Assembly: GCA_964017045.1 (NCBI GenBank)
Contig: OZ024809.1
Location: 13,398,307-13,462,306 of the forward strand
Length of the DNA: 64,000 bases
Direction: 5' to 3'
From: Omphiscola glabra
Taxonomy: Eukaryota > Mollusca > Gastropoda > Lymnaeidae
In this document: positions 9,846 to 27,975 of the stretch, one piece after another
Numbering within the stretch: the first letter of the stretch is position 1
Layout: each line of letters opens with the position of its first letter
Notes under the pieces: model-generated
Databases searched by the model: none
Told to the model about the DNA's origin: nothing
The model's input: the letters and a program-made list of their open reading frames with translations, nothing else
Translations under genes and position numbers: made by a program

Positions 9846-12639
9846 GAATAATTTTTATCTTCTGTATGATATAGGCTAGGCCTACACAACCCTAATCTAC
9901 AAAAAAAGAAAACACATGTCCTTTAACTATCAAAAAGAATCTACGTACCAATTAATAATACTTACATTTTAAAGATTACATGTGTTTGTATATAGGCATA
10001 TTTGTTTGATTGGATTTAAATTAATTTGCTTTCTGTAAAATAAAACAAAAATTACTATCATTTTATCCATTTAGTGCAGGAATTTTAATTTTCACCACTA
10101 TTCAACACAAATTTAGAAGGCTGTTTTGTGCAGTTATTGAAGATTGAACTCAGAGTTACTAATACTATGGTGACATCTGCTCATTCATTTAGTATAGTTA
10201 TTTAAAAAATTAGATTGATTGCTTAAGATAATTTTAAAAAACCCAAAAGCAAAGAGATGTTAAGGGGCATGAATTATGATGAATGTGAAATGACAAATGT
10301 TCCTACATTGGAATAAAAAAACAATTTTATCTTTTATGTAGAATTAACTTTGAAAAAAAAAAAATTTCAATTAAAATGAAATGTTACATGGAAGTTAAAA
10401 CTTTAGAAAAATGCACGGAATTAATTATTAGTTAAAACACATAAGACAAGATGAGAGAACAAAAACAAACAACAACACTTTAGAGTAGTGTTTGTATTAG
10501 TTGTATTGCTTTCAATTTATTAATTGAAGATGTTTAAAACTGAATGGAATGTTCATTTAAAGAAATGTTGATTCACTATGCTAGCAGCAATTCAGCGGCA
10601 ATCACATGCACACCTTTATCAATTTACGCTTATTCCAGTTCATTTCTCTTGTACAGACATGCACATAAAAGTAAAACTTTTAAATATATTTATATATATA
10701 TATATATATATGTGTGTTGATGATAACATGAAAAAATTAAGCCAGGGCGGTGAATCGGCATCCTTGACTCAACTGACAACGTTAGTTATTGCTATACCTC
10801 ATGGATAAATGTCAATTGGAAGACGTTGGAAGACGTTGGAAGACGATGTAACGATGTAACAAGCATTTGATTGATTTTTTAAAAATATGCAAAATATTTA
10901 TTTAAAAAAAAAAAAAACTGTTTCTGCCAATGGACTTAAATACTGCTAGGGGTTATGGGAGGGTCAACACTATGTGTGTATCAAAATTTTAGCATCTGAT
11001 TAATGATACTGCATGATAAGTGGTACGAATTTTTAAACGAATAACTCTTACTATTGTGAAAAAAAATGGATCTGTAGGCATGTTAAGCGTTCAAAAATAT
11101 TTATAATAACAAAGAGGGGCTCTCAAACATTGCTGCTGTGTAATTCCCATCGTGGATGCGCAGCTCTAAAGCTGCTATATGAGAAATAGTCTCTTGTTAG
11201 GTGTCAGGAGCAACGAGGCAGATGGTATTATAAAGATTTATATATTTTTTATTTTAAAATTTAAAAAAATAATAACTACAGAAGCATTGAAAAATCTTGC
11301 CAGATAACGGGCAGCAAAAGATCTAAAATAACGGGCAGCAAAAGATCTAAAAAAAATAGTAAACATAAATGAAGAAACTAATTGATTATTTTAATGAACT
11401 GAGCCCTCCTCAGTGGTTCTAATATACCGGTAATAAGAAAACACGCCTTGTCCAATGTCTGATAAAAAAATTGCACAGCAGGGAAGAAAGATGAAATGTC
11501 AAAATATGAAATGTGCTGCTTTACCGGGGTTTGATTTTTTAGCTCACATTACAAAATATACTTGTGTAGTCTGTAGTTGGGTGGGAAGGTCGGCTGAGTC
11601 TATATGAAATCTGGTCAGTTTACTGTAAGAAGTTTATGGGCTGGCAGAGACAAGGTTCTTTTACAGTTTACAGGACATCCCATCCACTCAAGTATGCTAA
11701 TCTACCAAATGTCAGATTGCCAGGTAAACTACTATAACTTAGACCAATGAAACAATGAAACCTTAAGGGAGCTAAGCTCCAAGAGAAGCTGGAGAAGAAA
11801 AGAAATGTTTAAAAAAAAAAACAGATGTTAACTCTTTACCTTCTGGTACCAGTAGTGAGTTTTTCTCTGTGTTTGGGCACACTAAAATTAAATCAAAACT
11901 TTTTAGTTTCACCAAAATATTGCAACAAAAAAATAAAGAATTGACTAAACAAAATAATTGCTTAGTTTTGCAAAGCTGAAATATCCGAACTCTGTCCATA
12001 TGCAGCCGTATAAAATGCTGGTATGATGGCAAACTGTAAGCAGAGTCAACAAGCACCAAAGAAATATAATGCACTGCTCAAACACAGTACAATGCCATAA
12101 TAATAGTAAATAAAGGTACTGCAGCTTGATGAATTATAGTAAGAAAACCATTCAATTACCACAGTGCTGGCAACAGTTATTTTGAGCGCTGGGTGTGAGC
12201 TTGCACTTTGGTCCTTAACAATATGGTCCCAAATTTGACCCCCCCCCCCCCCAGTGCTCTCTAGCTTTTGTTACCTTGGTGGTACACAAATCTGTGTACT
12301 CTCAGTGGATACAAAACTTTGTTTTCTGACGGTGTGTTCCTCCAGTTGGCTCTGAATAAAATACTTTAAAATTCCTATTTAAAAATATGCTTAAAAACTA
12401 AAATCATGGATAGCATTAACAAATGTTGGAAACTTCAATGGATTCAAGTTTAGAAACTGATTTGATTTATTTCAAGAAGTGTCTTATAGCTTCAAAGAAA
12501 CACAATTGTTATTGGCGTGTACCAACACCTATTAGATTTACTGTCTACTGGCCTGGTTGTGATTGCAGCATGATGTTAATATTAGATATGAGTAATCTGA
12601 CATACAAAATAGACACTATTTTTTATTTCTTTTTGTCCC
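9846..12639. other. AT-rich DNA downstream of EBPL
   Basis: Mostly low-GC sequence with a TA microsatellite at about 10684-10711, a short GGAAGACGTT triplication near 10817, a duplicated ACGGGCAGCAAAAGATCTAA near 11310-11350 and poly-C at 12239-12252. Open frames at 11772-12074 (-) and 12423-12677 (+) have no recognisable domain. No gene is called. Confidence 0.5.
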
Positions 12640-12812
12640 AGTTGATGGTTACTTCAATTAATGGTTACTTCAATTAATGGTTACTTCAATTAATGGTTAC
12701 TTCAATTAATGGTTACTTCAATTGATGGTACCTTCAATTGATGGTTACTTCAAGTGATGGTTGCTTCAAGTGATGGTTACTTCAATTGATGGTACCTTCA
12801 ATTAATGGTTAC
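12640..12812. repeat. Minisatellite, 17-bp unit, about 10 copies
   Basis: ATGGTTACTTCAATTAA repeats with GA/GTGA variants. It lies about 260 bp beyond the EBPL stop codon and could fall within that gene's 3' UTR. Confidence 0.9.
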
Positions 12813-13071
12813 TTCATTAGTTTAAAATATAAAAAAAATATTTGATGAAATTATTTAATAAGCACCTCTAAAATAAACTATCCACAAAGTTACACAACAT
12901 ATTATTGTGGTCTAGGCAGTTTTCAAGTCCAAAGCGACTTTTTGACTGTTTCCAAACTGACAAATATAATATTACTGGTTACTTTGAAACTGGGTGTTCA
13001 ATGATTACATTTGTTGGAAGCCCCAGAGAATACTGACCTAATCAAGATTTAACAAAAAAAAATGATGATTT

Positions 13072-18723
<5,652 letters not shown>

Positions 18724-18956
18724 ATATCTGTTTGGTCAGGTATTTCAAATTTCATATTTTTTAAGGTAAATTTTATGCATGTCGTTACCGGAAGTGGCAA
18801 CTAAAAGACGAATCTAAAAATTGACATATGAAAATTTAGTGAAACGAACTATTGTCCCGTATCATAAATTTGTACCTTGTGTTATAAAAAAGAAATGACC
18901 AATTTCCTTTATGAAAATTAAGTGTCCAATTAATTATATATATTAAAAACTATACA
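18724..18956. promoter_or_regulatory. Shared EBPL/MED11 bidirectional promoter interval
   Basis: Only 233 bp separate the divergent start codons. ACCGGAAGTG at 18787-18796 is a full ETS/GABP-type site, a motif enriched in bidirectional housekeeping promoters. No TATA box stands out at a convincing distance from either gene. The position of the transcription starts is inferred. Confidence 0.7.
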
Positions 18957-21900
18957 ATGGCATCAGTCCAGATTGTTGGGGCTCCCCGTGAAAAACTTCT
19001 GGCTCTTGAAAAGATTGAAAAAGATATTGCCACAGTATTACAAACAGCTGGTAGGATATTTCAAATTCAATGTTTTACTACTTAACTCTTAACTAGTAAT
19101 CTTAGGATGGAGCCTTTTCGGGGTGTAGTGTATGTGCCAAAAAAGACGGAGCACTTTTTGCGAGCTCGGCACTCGCATTGCAAAAATTTTTATAAAAACA
19201 TAAACTATTTCCTTAATATATGTAAAACTATATATATTCTTGTACCTCAATTTGCATAATTTATGCATTTAATTTTTTGTCAAACCTAGAACTAGAATAA
19301 ACATGACTTGACTTACCTGTATCAATTGTGTGACTTTTTTTTTTATGGATGAAGCTTGAATAAGTCCTAACACTTTTGTTTTTGGGAAACAAGGCCAAGG
19401 AGTCCCTTTAGACACCTCTGGCACATGGTTCTACTCCTTTTCCAGCCCCCCCCCCCTATTTTTTAGTTGTTACACACTCACTGTAACAGGCCCCCATTTA
19501 TGACCTAGGTCTAGGGACCTTCTCTTGCGCTGGATGTAACTGAGAAAGTTGTTTGTGTACCTATTGGTCTCTCCTTACGTCCCAAGAGGGTTAAGACTTA
19601 AGTAACAAGTACTTTTAAAAACTTTGTATTTATTAATAATTAATATTTATTTACTTAAATAATTTAGTCACATTTAATTTAGAGTTAGTCTTTGACAGAA
19701 ATTTTAAATATTATCCTATTGCCACAATTTGCATAAATGATACATCATGTTAAAGTTAATAGGTCCAGAGTCTCTAGACCTATTAACTTTAAGTAGAGTC
19801 TAGACTCTAGATACTTTTTTGCCAATTTCATCTTTCTATACTGGGCCTACTATCTATACTATCTTTTATTTTATAACTTTATAATTTATACTTATAATCA
19901 AGTTACGATTTAGGTGAATTTCTTAAAGCCCTTGCGTTTTTTAATTTTATCTTTGTATTTTTGTGGAGGAAATTGTATTATTACCAACTTTCTACATTTC
20001 TGCCCTATTTTCCCCATAACTTTTTTATTTGAAGATAATTTTACCAACTTTTCAGGAGACATCCTCGATGAAATATAACACAATCATGAACTGTTTACAT
20101 ACCATTAACTTAACTTAATCATTAACATCAACATTAACATTATTTTGCATAATTTTATTTGAGGTTATTTAGTATGTATAGTATATTAAATAAATCATGA
20201 ACAGAAAAATTGGACATTGGACTAATGCAAGGTTAAAAACAAAACAAAAAACATGTCAATTGTATTTTAATTAAATAATATATGCTTCAGTTAAATTTAT
20301 ATCAATTCTTCTATTTTTTAAAGGTAGTTAGAAGTCTTTTTTTATATAAAATTGAATGCATGAAATTAAAAAGAACTAACTAACATCCCCCCAAAAGATT
20401 AATATAAGTGTAGGCCTACCTGAACCAGTATTGGGTAGTATGTGATTAAAGGGTAATTAAAAGGACCCTATACTAGCTAAAGGTTTACTATATGTTTTAT
20501 TGATTAGGTCTCATCTAGTAAGGTTGTCTTGACTGTTATTTATTTAAAAATCATTTAAGAATTTACATTTTAAATACTTAATTTAAACGTAAAATTAGTG
20601 AATTGGTTCAGAGACAGTGGTGTAGCTAAGGGGGGGGGGGTGCGAATCGCAACAAGTGACACCATCTCAGGGGGGACACCAAATTGAAAAATTGCATGTT
20701 ACAAAGCACACACTGCTCGGTCTAACCAAATTTCACAAGGATAAACGATCACATGTAAATTTTACACACATGTAACCGATCCAAATGCGTGCTTTATTAA
20801 AAGTTCAAGGTTGATGCGTCAGCAATGAGGTTACCCTATAATTACAATACAAAATTGCACACCCCCCCCCCCCCCCCCCCAAACCTTTCTACCCACCCAA
20901 ATAAAAAATATAGTAAAAATTTTTTGAGTAATGATATTCTTTTCTGTCCTATATTAATTTAGTTTCCTGGGAAAATTTAAAAGGCAGGCAGTCAGTCGGG
21001 GGTGTAGAGGGGGATTCTATTCCCTTCCCCAACTCAGATTGAAAGCAACTGCTTTTTTCCTAATTAATCCAGATTACAAAGATGTTATCTAGATTTTGAG
21101 ATTTTACTTGACATTTCAAGCACTCAAAGAAATCAATTATCTCATTCATAGGTCAGGCACTCCAAGAGCTATCAAAAGATAAGCCAGCATTTAAGCATGT
21201 TGAGGGCCACACATCTAACTTTTTGAAAACTCTGCAAGAGATAGAGAATGGTCTCAGTCAGCAAATTAGTTATTTAAGCCAAGTGACTACAGGTAGGTAA
21301 TAGTAATACTTTTTTTTTTCAATATATTTCACATTTTATAATCTGCTCTCAGTGCAATTGTAGGATCCCAAAAGTGCATGAGGTCTAAATTTTTTTTTAA
21401 AGCATTCCAGAATACTCCACCTTTTCACTTTTTTAAAAAGTATACATTTCATATAACACTGTGTGGTCGAAACAGCTGGTGTTCAGGAACTTGTACAGGA
21501 GACAGAATGATCAATTCATTGATGGTGGGCCCTCAAAATATAGAAGAAGAAGACTCCTCTTTGCAAACAGGACTATAGGTTAATAACTGAAAGCAAAATA
21601 CATGATAATGCCATTTTACAGACTTGAAAAACCAAACATTAACCCTAAGAGGAAAAAAAAAACAATGAAAGAGTAAAAACCCAGTAAAAACATATTAAGT
21701 AACTGCATATTTTAGCCTAAAAATACTATTTGGAAGAAGAACTGTGCTGAGGAAAATAACAGCTAAAATGTAGACATAAACAGGATTAACAAATCAAAAA
21801 CAATAGTAGTGATTTTGTTCAATATTAACTTGTTTATAATATATCTACAAATTTCTTGAATTGGTAAACTAATGTTTGGAAGACACATCCCTGAATGTAA

Positions 21901-22259
21901 GTTTTGGATAACGGTTAGATTATAGTTTTTGCTTTAATAGCTCAGACTGTCTAAATTTTTTGTTTGTTTCTAAAATATTTTCTTCTTTAGGCCAACCCCA
22001 TGAGGGCTCGTCATATGCATCTCAGAAAGACCTCCAGATGGCAATGCACAGATTAGAGCATGTCAAGAGTCGTCTCAGTGAGCTCGACAAAATTAAACAG
22101 GAGCATCTGCGGCAGAAACACACTGGAATTATTCGAAGCTTCTCCATGTCCGAGCAACAGCAACCCCACACTCCACAACAGCAGCAGCCGCACACACCGC
22201 AGCCACAGCAACAGCAGAAACAAAGGGATCAACAGCGAGAACAGCAGGCACAGCTCTAG
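18957..22259 (+). CDS. MED11: Mediator complex subunit 11, three exons
   Basis: Exons 18957-19050, 21152-21292 and 21991-22259 join through two phase-1 GT-AG introns to give 167 residues. MED11 is a small helical subunit of the Mediator head module that pairs with MED22 and helps couple RNA polymerase II and TFIIH at promoters. The N-terminus (REKLLALEKIEKDIATVLQ), the central helix (ALQELSKDKPAFKHVEGHTS, then FLKTLQEIENGLSQQISYL) and the junction TTGQPHEGSSYASQKD (about 77-92) match the family closely; the last is the most conserved block. The start context ACAATGG is good. Animal MED11 is usually near 117 residues; here a tail adds about 45, with residues 134-167 almost all Gln, Pro, His and Thr. 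The gene is divergent from EBPL. Confidence 0.95.
19051..21151 (+). other. MED11: MED11 intron 1
   Basis: Donor CTG|GTAGGA and acceptor TTCATAG|GTCAGG. The 2.1-kb intron is AT-rich. It contains the left end of a CAGTGG-type hAT-like element at 20615 (CAGTGGTGTAGCTAAGG followed by poly-G), a poly-C run at about 20862-20880 and a possible old element at 19079-19600. Confidence 0.85.
21293..21990 (+). other. MED11: MED11 intron 2
   Basis: Donor ACAG|GTAGGT and acceptor TTCTTTAG|GCCAAC. A second GT four bases on (GTAG|GTAATA) would break the frame. No embedded element was recognised. Confidence 0.85.
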
Positions 22260-22509
22260 AGTCGGCAGCTATGCCATTACTCCTAGAAGCACCCATACCT
22301 TGAGTCAAGTATTGACGGATATTAAGCATGGTCACGCATCTCACCACAAAAAATAAAAAAAATGAATCCTGCTAATGTTAAGGAATTTGTTTGTGAAACT
22401 GTGGCAACCCAAGCCTTCATAACTCAGACTAGATTACTCTCCCTTGCAGAAGTCTTTTCTTCAACACATCTGCCAGTTTGTATGCTTTATTGTTATGGCA
22501 GTGAAAAAT

Positions 22510-22685
22510 AGACCATATTTTACGAACTATAAGACACACTTTTTTTCTTTGAAAAATTGCCTCCAAAATTCAGGTGCGTCTTTTACTCGAAATTAATATA
22601 AAAATGGTAAAAATGTTATTTTTTTGAAAAATTGCTAAAAAATGAAGGTGCGTCTTATAGTCTATAGCGTCTCACCGTGGTAAAA
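22510..22685. mobile_element. Old copy of the CCGTATTTTACGG-type MITE
   Basis: ACCATATTTTACGAACTATA with AAGACACAC on the left and GTGCGTCTTATAGTCTATAG on the right form imperfect inverted ends. Two internal GAAAAATTGC blocks and CAGGTGCGTCTT also resemble the better-kept copy at 57049-57235. It lies in the probable 3' UTR of MED11. Confidence 0.65.
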
Positions 22686-22905
22686 TATAATATGTTTATT
22701 TTAAGAATGTCTGAATAGTTTTTGCTGTTTTTTTTTTTCGGGGTGGGGGTTGAGATATATATATATAGTAATGCACTATATAATAATGACAAAGGTAAAA
22801 ACTTTGTATTATGAATATTACAAGTTTGTCTGTAAGCTTTGAACACACTCTACTCCAGCATCAATATTTCTTATTGTGAACAAAGGTTTCCCACCTCACT
22901 GTCAA

Positions 22906-23144
22906 AATAAAAACTCAAGTCTGTTTTGTTTAAAGGATGATTTTTTTTTTTTCCATATAAAAAAAAGATGAGTTGTTGACAAAATTTTACACATAAGCTG
23001 ATAATTGATTATAATTTATTGTACACTTCTTTAGCAAACTAAAAAGAACCATCCATCAATGCTATGATTCAAAATGTGGTCCAAGCCTGGAGTGGATTAT
23101 TGTGCATCCTTCAGTAATGTGTTTGCAGGATGGTTATGAATAAA
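22906..23144 (+). terminator. MED11: Candidate MED11 polyadenylation signals
   Basis: AATAAA occurs at 22906-22911 and 23139-23144, about 0.65 and 0.9 kb past the stop. Either would give an ordinary 3' UTR. AT-richness makes chance matches likely. Confidence 0.35.
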
Positions 23145-25399
23145 CAAAGTATTGCCCTTAAGCAAAGAATGATATAAGCTGGAATTTTTCAAAGTCTGTT
23201 GGGTGGGTGCGGACATGACCGTCATGACACAGTATCTGGCATATCTTATCCACCAGAGAGTTGTTTCTAGATGTTGGATAATTGTTGACTATGCTGCTTG
23301 ATGACAATCACATAACTATATTTTCAGTGTTTTTTAAACTGAAGTTGAAGTTTAGCAGTGTTCATGATCTTTAAGTTTAATTTCAAAATTTATTTGTAAC
23401 TGTACACAAATAGTTGTTAAGTAAATTAAAATGTTTGCATTTTTTATTTGTTGTCTTTGTTAATTTCTTTAAATGTCTCAAAATTGCAGACAGATGATCT
23501 TTAAGATGACTCTGTTGAATGAAATAAGTATAACACAAGAACTAAAATTGCACTCCCAACAAAGATGATCAGCCTATTTTAATATGATTTAAATTTTTAG
23601 ATCAAACATTCAAATCAATTATATTTTTATTCTTATGAGCAAAAAAGGAATTATTAATTTTTCACATATAAAAATGGTTCCAATTTTGCACCTCCCTCCA
23701 AGTATTTCTCACCACTTGCGCCATGTCTTGCCACACCCTGGATACACCTCTGCTCAGGGTTTACATGCTAACCAAGAATAGGTTCCTATTTTGGCACTTA
23801 CAAGTTCATACTACACTGCAGTTCGCCCCAGACAAATTCAAAACAGCTACCTCTTGGCTGTAAAGGCTGCTATATTACCATCTTACTTCAAGGCTGCAAA
23901 GAAATTCAAGAAATTTTGTTAACCTAATTTCAAACTTTGCTCATTAATGGAATATCTGGCCCAAATGAACAGTGGTTAGATCTATGCAGCCTTTAAGCCA
24001 CAACTCCATAGGGTAGCACCAAATGATTATATTGTAAGAAGCACTGGAAAAGTCTTAATATTTGCTTTTAAGCTATAATTCCTTAATAATTATTATTTTT
24101 AAAAAAAGCAAGCATTGGCGATGTTGTTGTGTGGTTTGATTTTCTTACAGATCCTTGCCAAGGCTTTGCTAGGGTTAAGCCGTCATGTGTGACCAAGATT
24201 TTGGCTGCCCTACTTTCATGTAAAAAAACTGCATTTGGACCAAAATGCCACCCCCACGATTTAAAGAAAAAAAAATGACTACCACGGGGGATCATGCCCC
24301 TCATCCTACATCTCTGATTAAACTTTGATAATGTTCATTTTCATATCCTTTTCTTTCAAAAATATTGTTAGTTAATTTTCATTTTGTCCTGAAAGTTCTT
24401 ATTTCTCTCAAGTTTTTGTTGTACCCTGGACTTAAATTAAGAATCATGCTATGTATATTTTCGTATGTTGAAAAAAAATATTATCCCTTAAAAATGGGAA
24501 ATGTAGTTTCTTTATTTTTCTATTTCAGCATTCTAGTTTTACTTTTTCAGTAAAAACAGTTTTAGGCTTATTTAAAATGACTGAGTCTAGTAAAAGGGTA
24601 TGCATCACTTGCTGATCAACCTACTTAAAAGTGGGGGAGGGGTCCCAAATTTTTTACTTAGTGGTCTATTTTGAGGCGCCAGTGGAAAAATTTGCTCCTT
24701 ATAATAGGGTGTCTCCTGTTCAAGTGAGTTTATGCTTTTTTTGTGAAATGAACTTAGCAAAGCTATTAAAATAACACACACGTCTTTCTTAGGGGCAATG
24801 TGAGAGGTATCAGTGGCCAATGGGAGATGCCCCAGGGACCAACTGAAGAGGCATCAGGAACCAACGGAAGAGGCATCAGGGGCCAAACAAAGCTAAATAT
24901 TTCACCTCTGAGGCAGTTGTGCTCTCTGCATTACAATATATTTGCGTGAAAATGGACTGTCCACAAACATCATGCAAGAATGCTAAACGACGTTTTCATC
25001 ATGTCTTTGGCAAGCTCATCAGTCCCTTCACGATCTAGATGTAGTCCTAGCAAGATATTCTTTTGTGGCGAGCTTCAGCACAGAAATCATTTCCTACTTC
25101 ATTGAAGTCTTGCTAGAAATGCTCTGTAGCAAATAATCAAGGATGGCTCTTCTTGCCACTCTTTCGTACACCAAGGGATACTTGCTGCAAGAGGCCATGT
25201 GAATATGAATAATTGATGCAGATCTGAAATTGCAACCCAGAAAAGTTATACCTTAATTCACCCCCCCCCAGTTACATTTTCATACAAATTTTTTAACACA
25301 TCTCTGCCCACATATGGTTCATACGCCAACCTAACAGCTGAATATCTCACAAAAATTAAATTTATTATTGCAACGGCAAAAAAGAGACCTACTAAAGCC
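23145..25399. other. Unassigned DNA downstream of MED11
   Basis: AT-rich. Three 26-bp copies of ACCAACTGAAGAGGCATCAG-type sequence lie near 24815-24890. On the minus strand 25260-25095 reads CSKYPLVYERVARRAILDYL before a stop; this may be a transposon or gene remnant but I do not recognise it. Confidence 0.45.
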
Positions 25400-25920
25400 A
25401 TTCCAACTCTAATTTTCAAATACAACTGACATACACAAAGAGCATATTATTGGAAAGAGCTAGCTTTAAGCTCTCTAAAGACACCAAGATACTCTTTCTA
25501 TCATTTATAATTTATAGAAGAACTGTTATTATTTCCCCCACTATTTATATTAATTAATTAGAAATGAACAATTTGTGACAATGTAACAATATATGTTTAG
25601 TTTTAATAATAAATTATCATTATTTTACATAATACATGGGTAAAAGTTTCGTCAAATGCCTTCATCAGTTTAACAAAAAAACATTTAAATAAGTATAAAT
25701 TAAAATATTTAGCTTTGTTATTAATTCTAAAAACTGTGATTGAAATATTACTCTTTTTTATACTGGTACTATTTATTTGGTTTTATATTTTTTGCTATTA
25801 GAGTAAGAGCACTCAAATTTGGAAACTACATTTACAATATATTATAATGTTTAACATAAAAACAACAACACATGAATTGTGAATTAACATTGTATATATT
25901 TTAATAAATAATTTGACCAG
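25400..25920. repeat. Dispersed repeat, copy B, carrying an inserted fragment
   Basis: Same family as 15408-15740: ACAAAGAGCATATTATTGGA, GACACCAAGATACTCTTTCT, CCCCCACTATTT, then after an interruption TTAGCTTTGTTATTAATTCT and ACATGAATTGTGAATTAAC. The interrupting piece (about 25550-25715) matches a third locus at 51565-51715 and has a hammerhead-like core. Confidence 0.8.
25550..25715 (-). mobile_element. Penelope-like fragment with hammerhead-like core, copy 1
   Basis: On the minus strand CTGATGA (25668-25662) is followed by AGGCATTTGAC and GAAAC (25650-25646), the order of the conserved hammerhead core found in Penelope-like retroelement terminal repeats. It is homologous to 51565-51715. 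It sits inside dispersed repeat copy B and is absent at the matching point of copy A. The Penelope assignment is inference. Confidence 0.5.
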
Positions 25921-27975
25921 TATATTCCCTAGTTCTGGCTTCTACTACAGGAAGCAACAGTTTTATATAAAAAATAAAAGAACAGACAGTGGATAAATGG
26001 TAGCCGTGTATTCGGCTATTAACTCACTTGTCGTTTTGATTTCGGTACGTAGTACGTACTATTGATTTGTTGTTGCCGGAACTAAGCGCCGCTGAAAATT
26101 TACTAGGATAGCAGACCACAATAGGCCACAATTCTTTGTCACATCTTTCACAGGGTAAGTTTCTTTTGAATTATGGAATTTATTCCCATTTAATTACAGC
26201 TCATTTATTTATTTATCTTTTCATTTGTCTTTTAACTTGATATATATTTAAAATGCAAAGGAGTTAGTGAGATAATGAATTCAAAAGAGTTGGGCCAGCC
26301 AATCTAAATCTCCGCGCTGAAAACTGAAATGTTGAAGACTGAAGGGATAATTTTAGCCTAGCTTTCAGTTTTTTGAATTCCTCGGCATGTTGAGATTTTG
26401 CTGGTGTATTCTTGTTCGCGTATACTTCGTGGTCTGTATGCATTTGCTATTTATACTCGGAAAAGATTCTATATAATTTCCGTTATCTGGTTGAGGAGAG
26501 TCAAATCCTACTCTGATTGGTGCGTAATTTAAAATAGAATAATAATAATAATTAATAAAGACAAAGACCTACTCACTTGGACTTTGTCTTCTGTCTCTAC
26601 TCATCTTATTCCTACTCACTGAGTTAAGGCCTACTAACCTTATTGAGTGCAGGTCCTAATTATTTGATTTGAAAATCCCTCTATTCAAATTCTTTTTTTA
26701 GAATTAAGAAATGATGGATTATAGTTTTTCTGACTGAGTTGGTAAAAAAAAAAGACTATTTATGACATGAACATTTATAAATTAGAAGTAATTAAGTGTT
26801 TGATCTTTCTTTTGGTTTGCCAGTTTATTCATTTGTTTTTTGAGTATATTTTGATCCTCTTATTGTGACATGATATTTGATGTCCTGGTACTGAATTAAG
26901 GAAGTGAATTTTAAGGATACCTTAGTTCATTCAACACTATGTAGTGGATTAGTAAAAAAATTGAGTTTCACTTGTATCTGTCTACTGCTCCATTTTAAGC
27001 TTTGTCAGTGTTTACGTCCTACTTAGCGAGGTTAATTTTGAAATGTTTCTCCCCCCTCTTTCCAAAGTATTCCCAGGTCTTCACTGATTAATGAATTCTT
27101 TTTGGCACCATCCAACGTATTGCAGTTGTAGCTCTACACTGCTGTAGTAGACATAGGATGTGTCCTGCATGTTGCATCTTGCACATAGCAACTATTATTT
27201 TCAGGGCTATGCCTTCTGCTCCTTCTTAGGATTATTTTCTTTCTGATGTGATTGCAGTGTGGCATCTTTCATGGATTGGATTTAGAACAGTCATTATTCT
27301 TTTTTAAGGTAATTAAATTTTCCAATACAGTGTTCCCTCGGTATGTGCTGGGGTAACATTTAGAATAATTGCATCAATGTGAGAGTTAATTTTAAAAAAA
27401 ATCATTACCCTTCAACATAGAGAGCAGTTTTAGAGAATTCTCTCAAATTTATGAAAACATAGGAAATCTAATAGTGGGTAAAATGTAATAAGCCTTATGA
27501 AACATTTTATTAAAATAATTACTGCAGGATGTTTGATTCCAATAACGTCGTATTTTCTTAGTAAAAAAAGTATTTTTATTTTAAAAGAAATCTTATCACT
27601 ATTTAATTAGTAATAAAAAGTGAATTACGCAAAAAGTGTATTAAGTTGTAATTACTTGAACACACATGTTGAAATAATGCGGCAATGAGAAACCATATAC
27701 ATCATGAAAAACCTCAGATTTAATAAAACCCTTGACAACACCCTCAAGCTTGTTTACTTTAAATTAAAAAAAAATATATATTTCCTTGACGAACCTTTAC
27801 CTTGCAAAACTCATCTTAAAAGGGCCTGCTATTAATTTTCCTGGATCACTGGTTCACTGCATTGTTGATTATTGGGGATAAAATTGTTAATTTCAATGTA
27901 ATGTTATTGAAAGTGGATTAACTTCTTGTGACATTTATTGATGTTTTCTTAAAAATATCCCATCAATGATTTCAG
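25921..27975. other. Unassigned AT-rich DNA with one promoter-like spot
   Basis: A locally less AT-rich patch at 26040-26160 ends in the consensus donor CAGG|GTAAGT (edge at 26154), compatible with a non-coding first exon of a plus-strand gene. I find no coding exon after it in this window. Confidence 0.4.

Noticed and set aside
19079..19600. A piggyBac-like element with TTAA flanks in MED11 intron 1
   Set aside because: The right side reads AAGAGGGTTAAG, but the left side lacks the matching CCCTCTT end; similarity of TTAAC-rich ends could be chance in AT-rich DNA.
24605..24820. A 71-codon minus-strand frame
   Set aside because: No known domain, no splice context and unremarkable length for this base composition.
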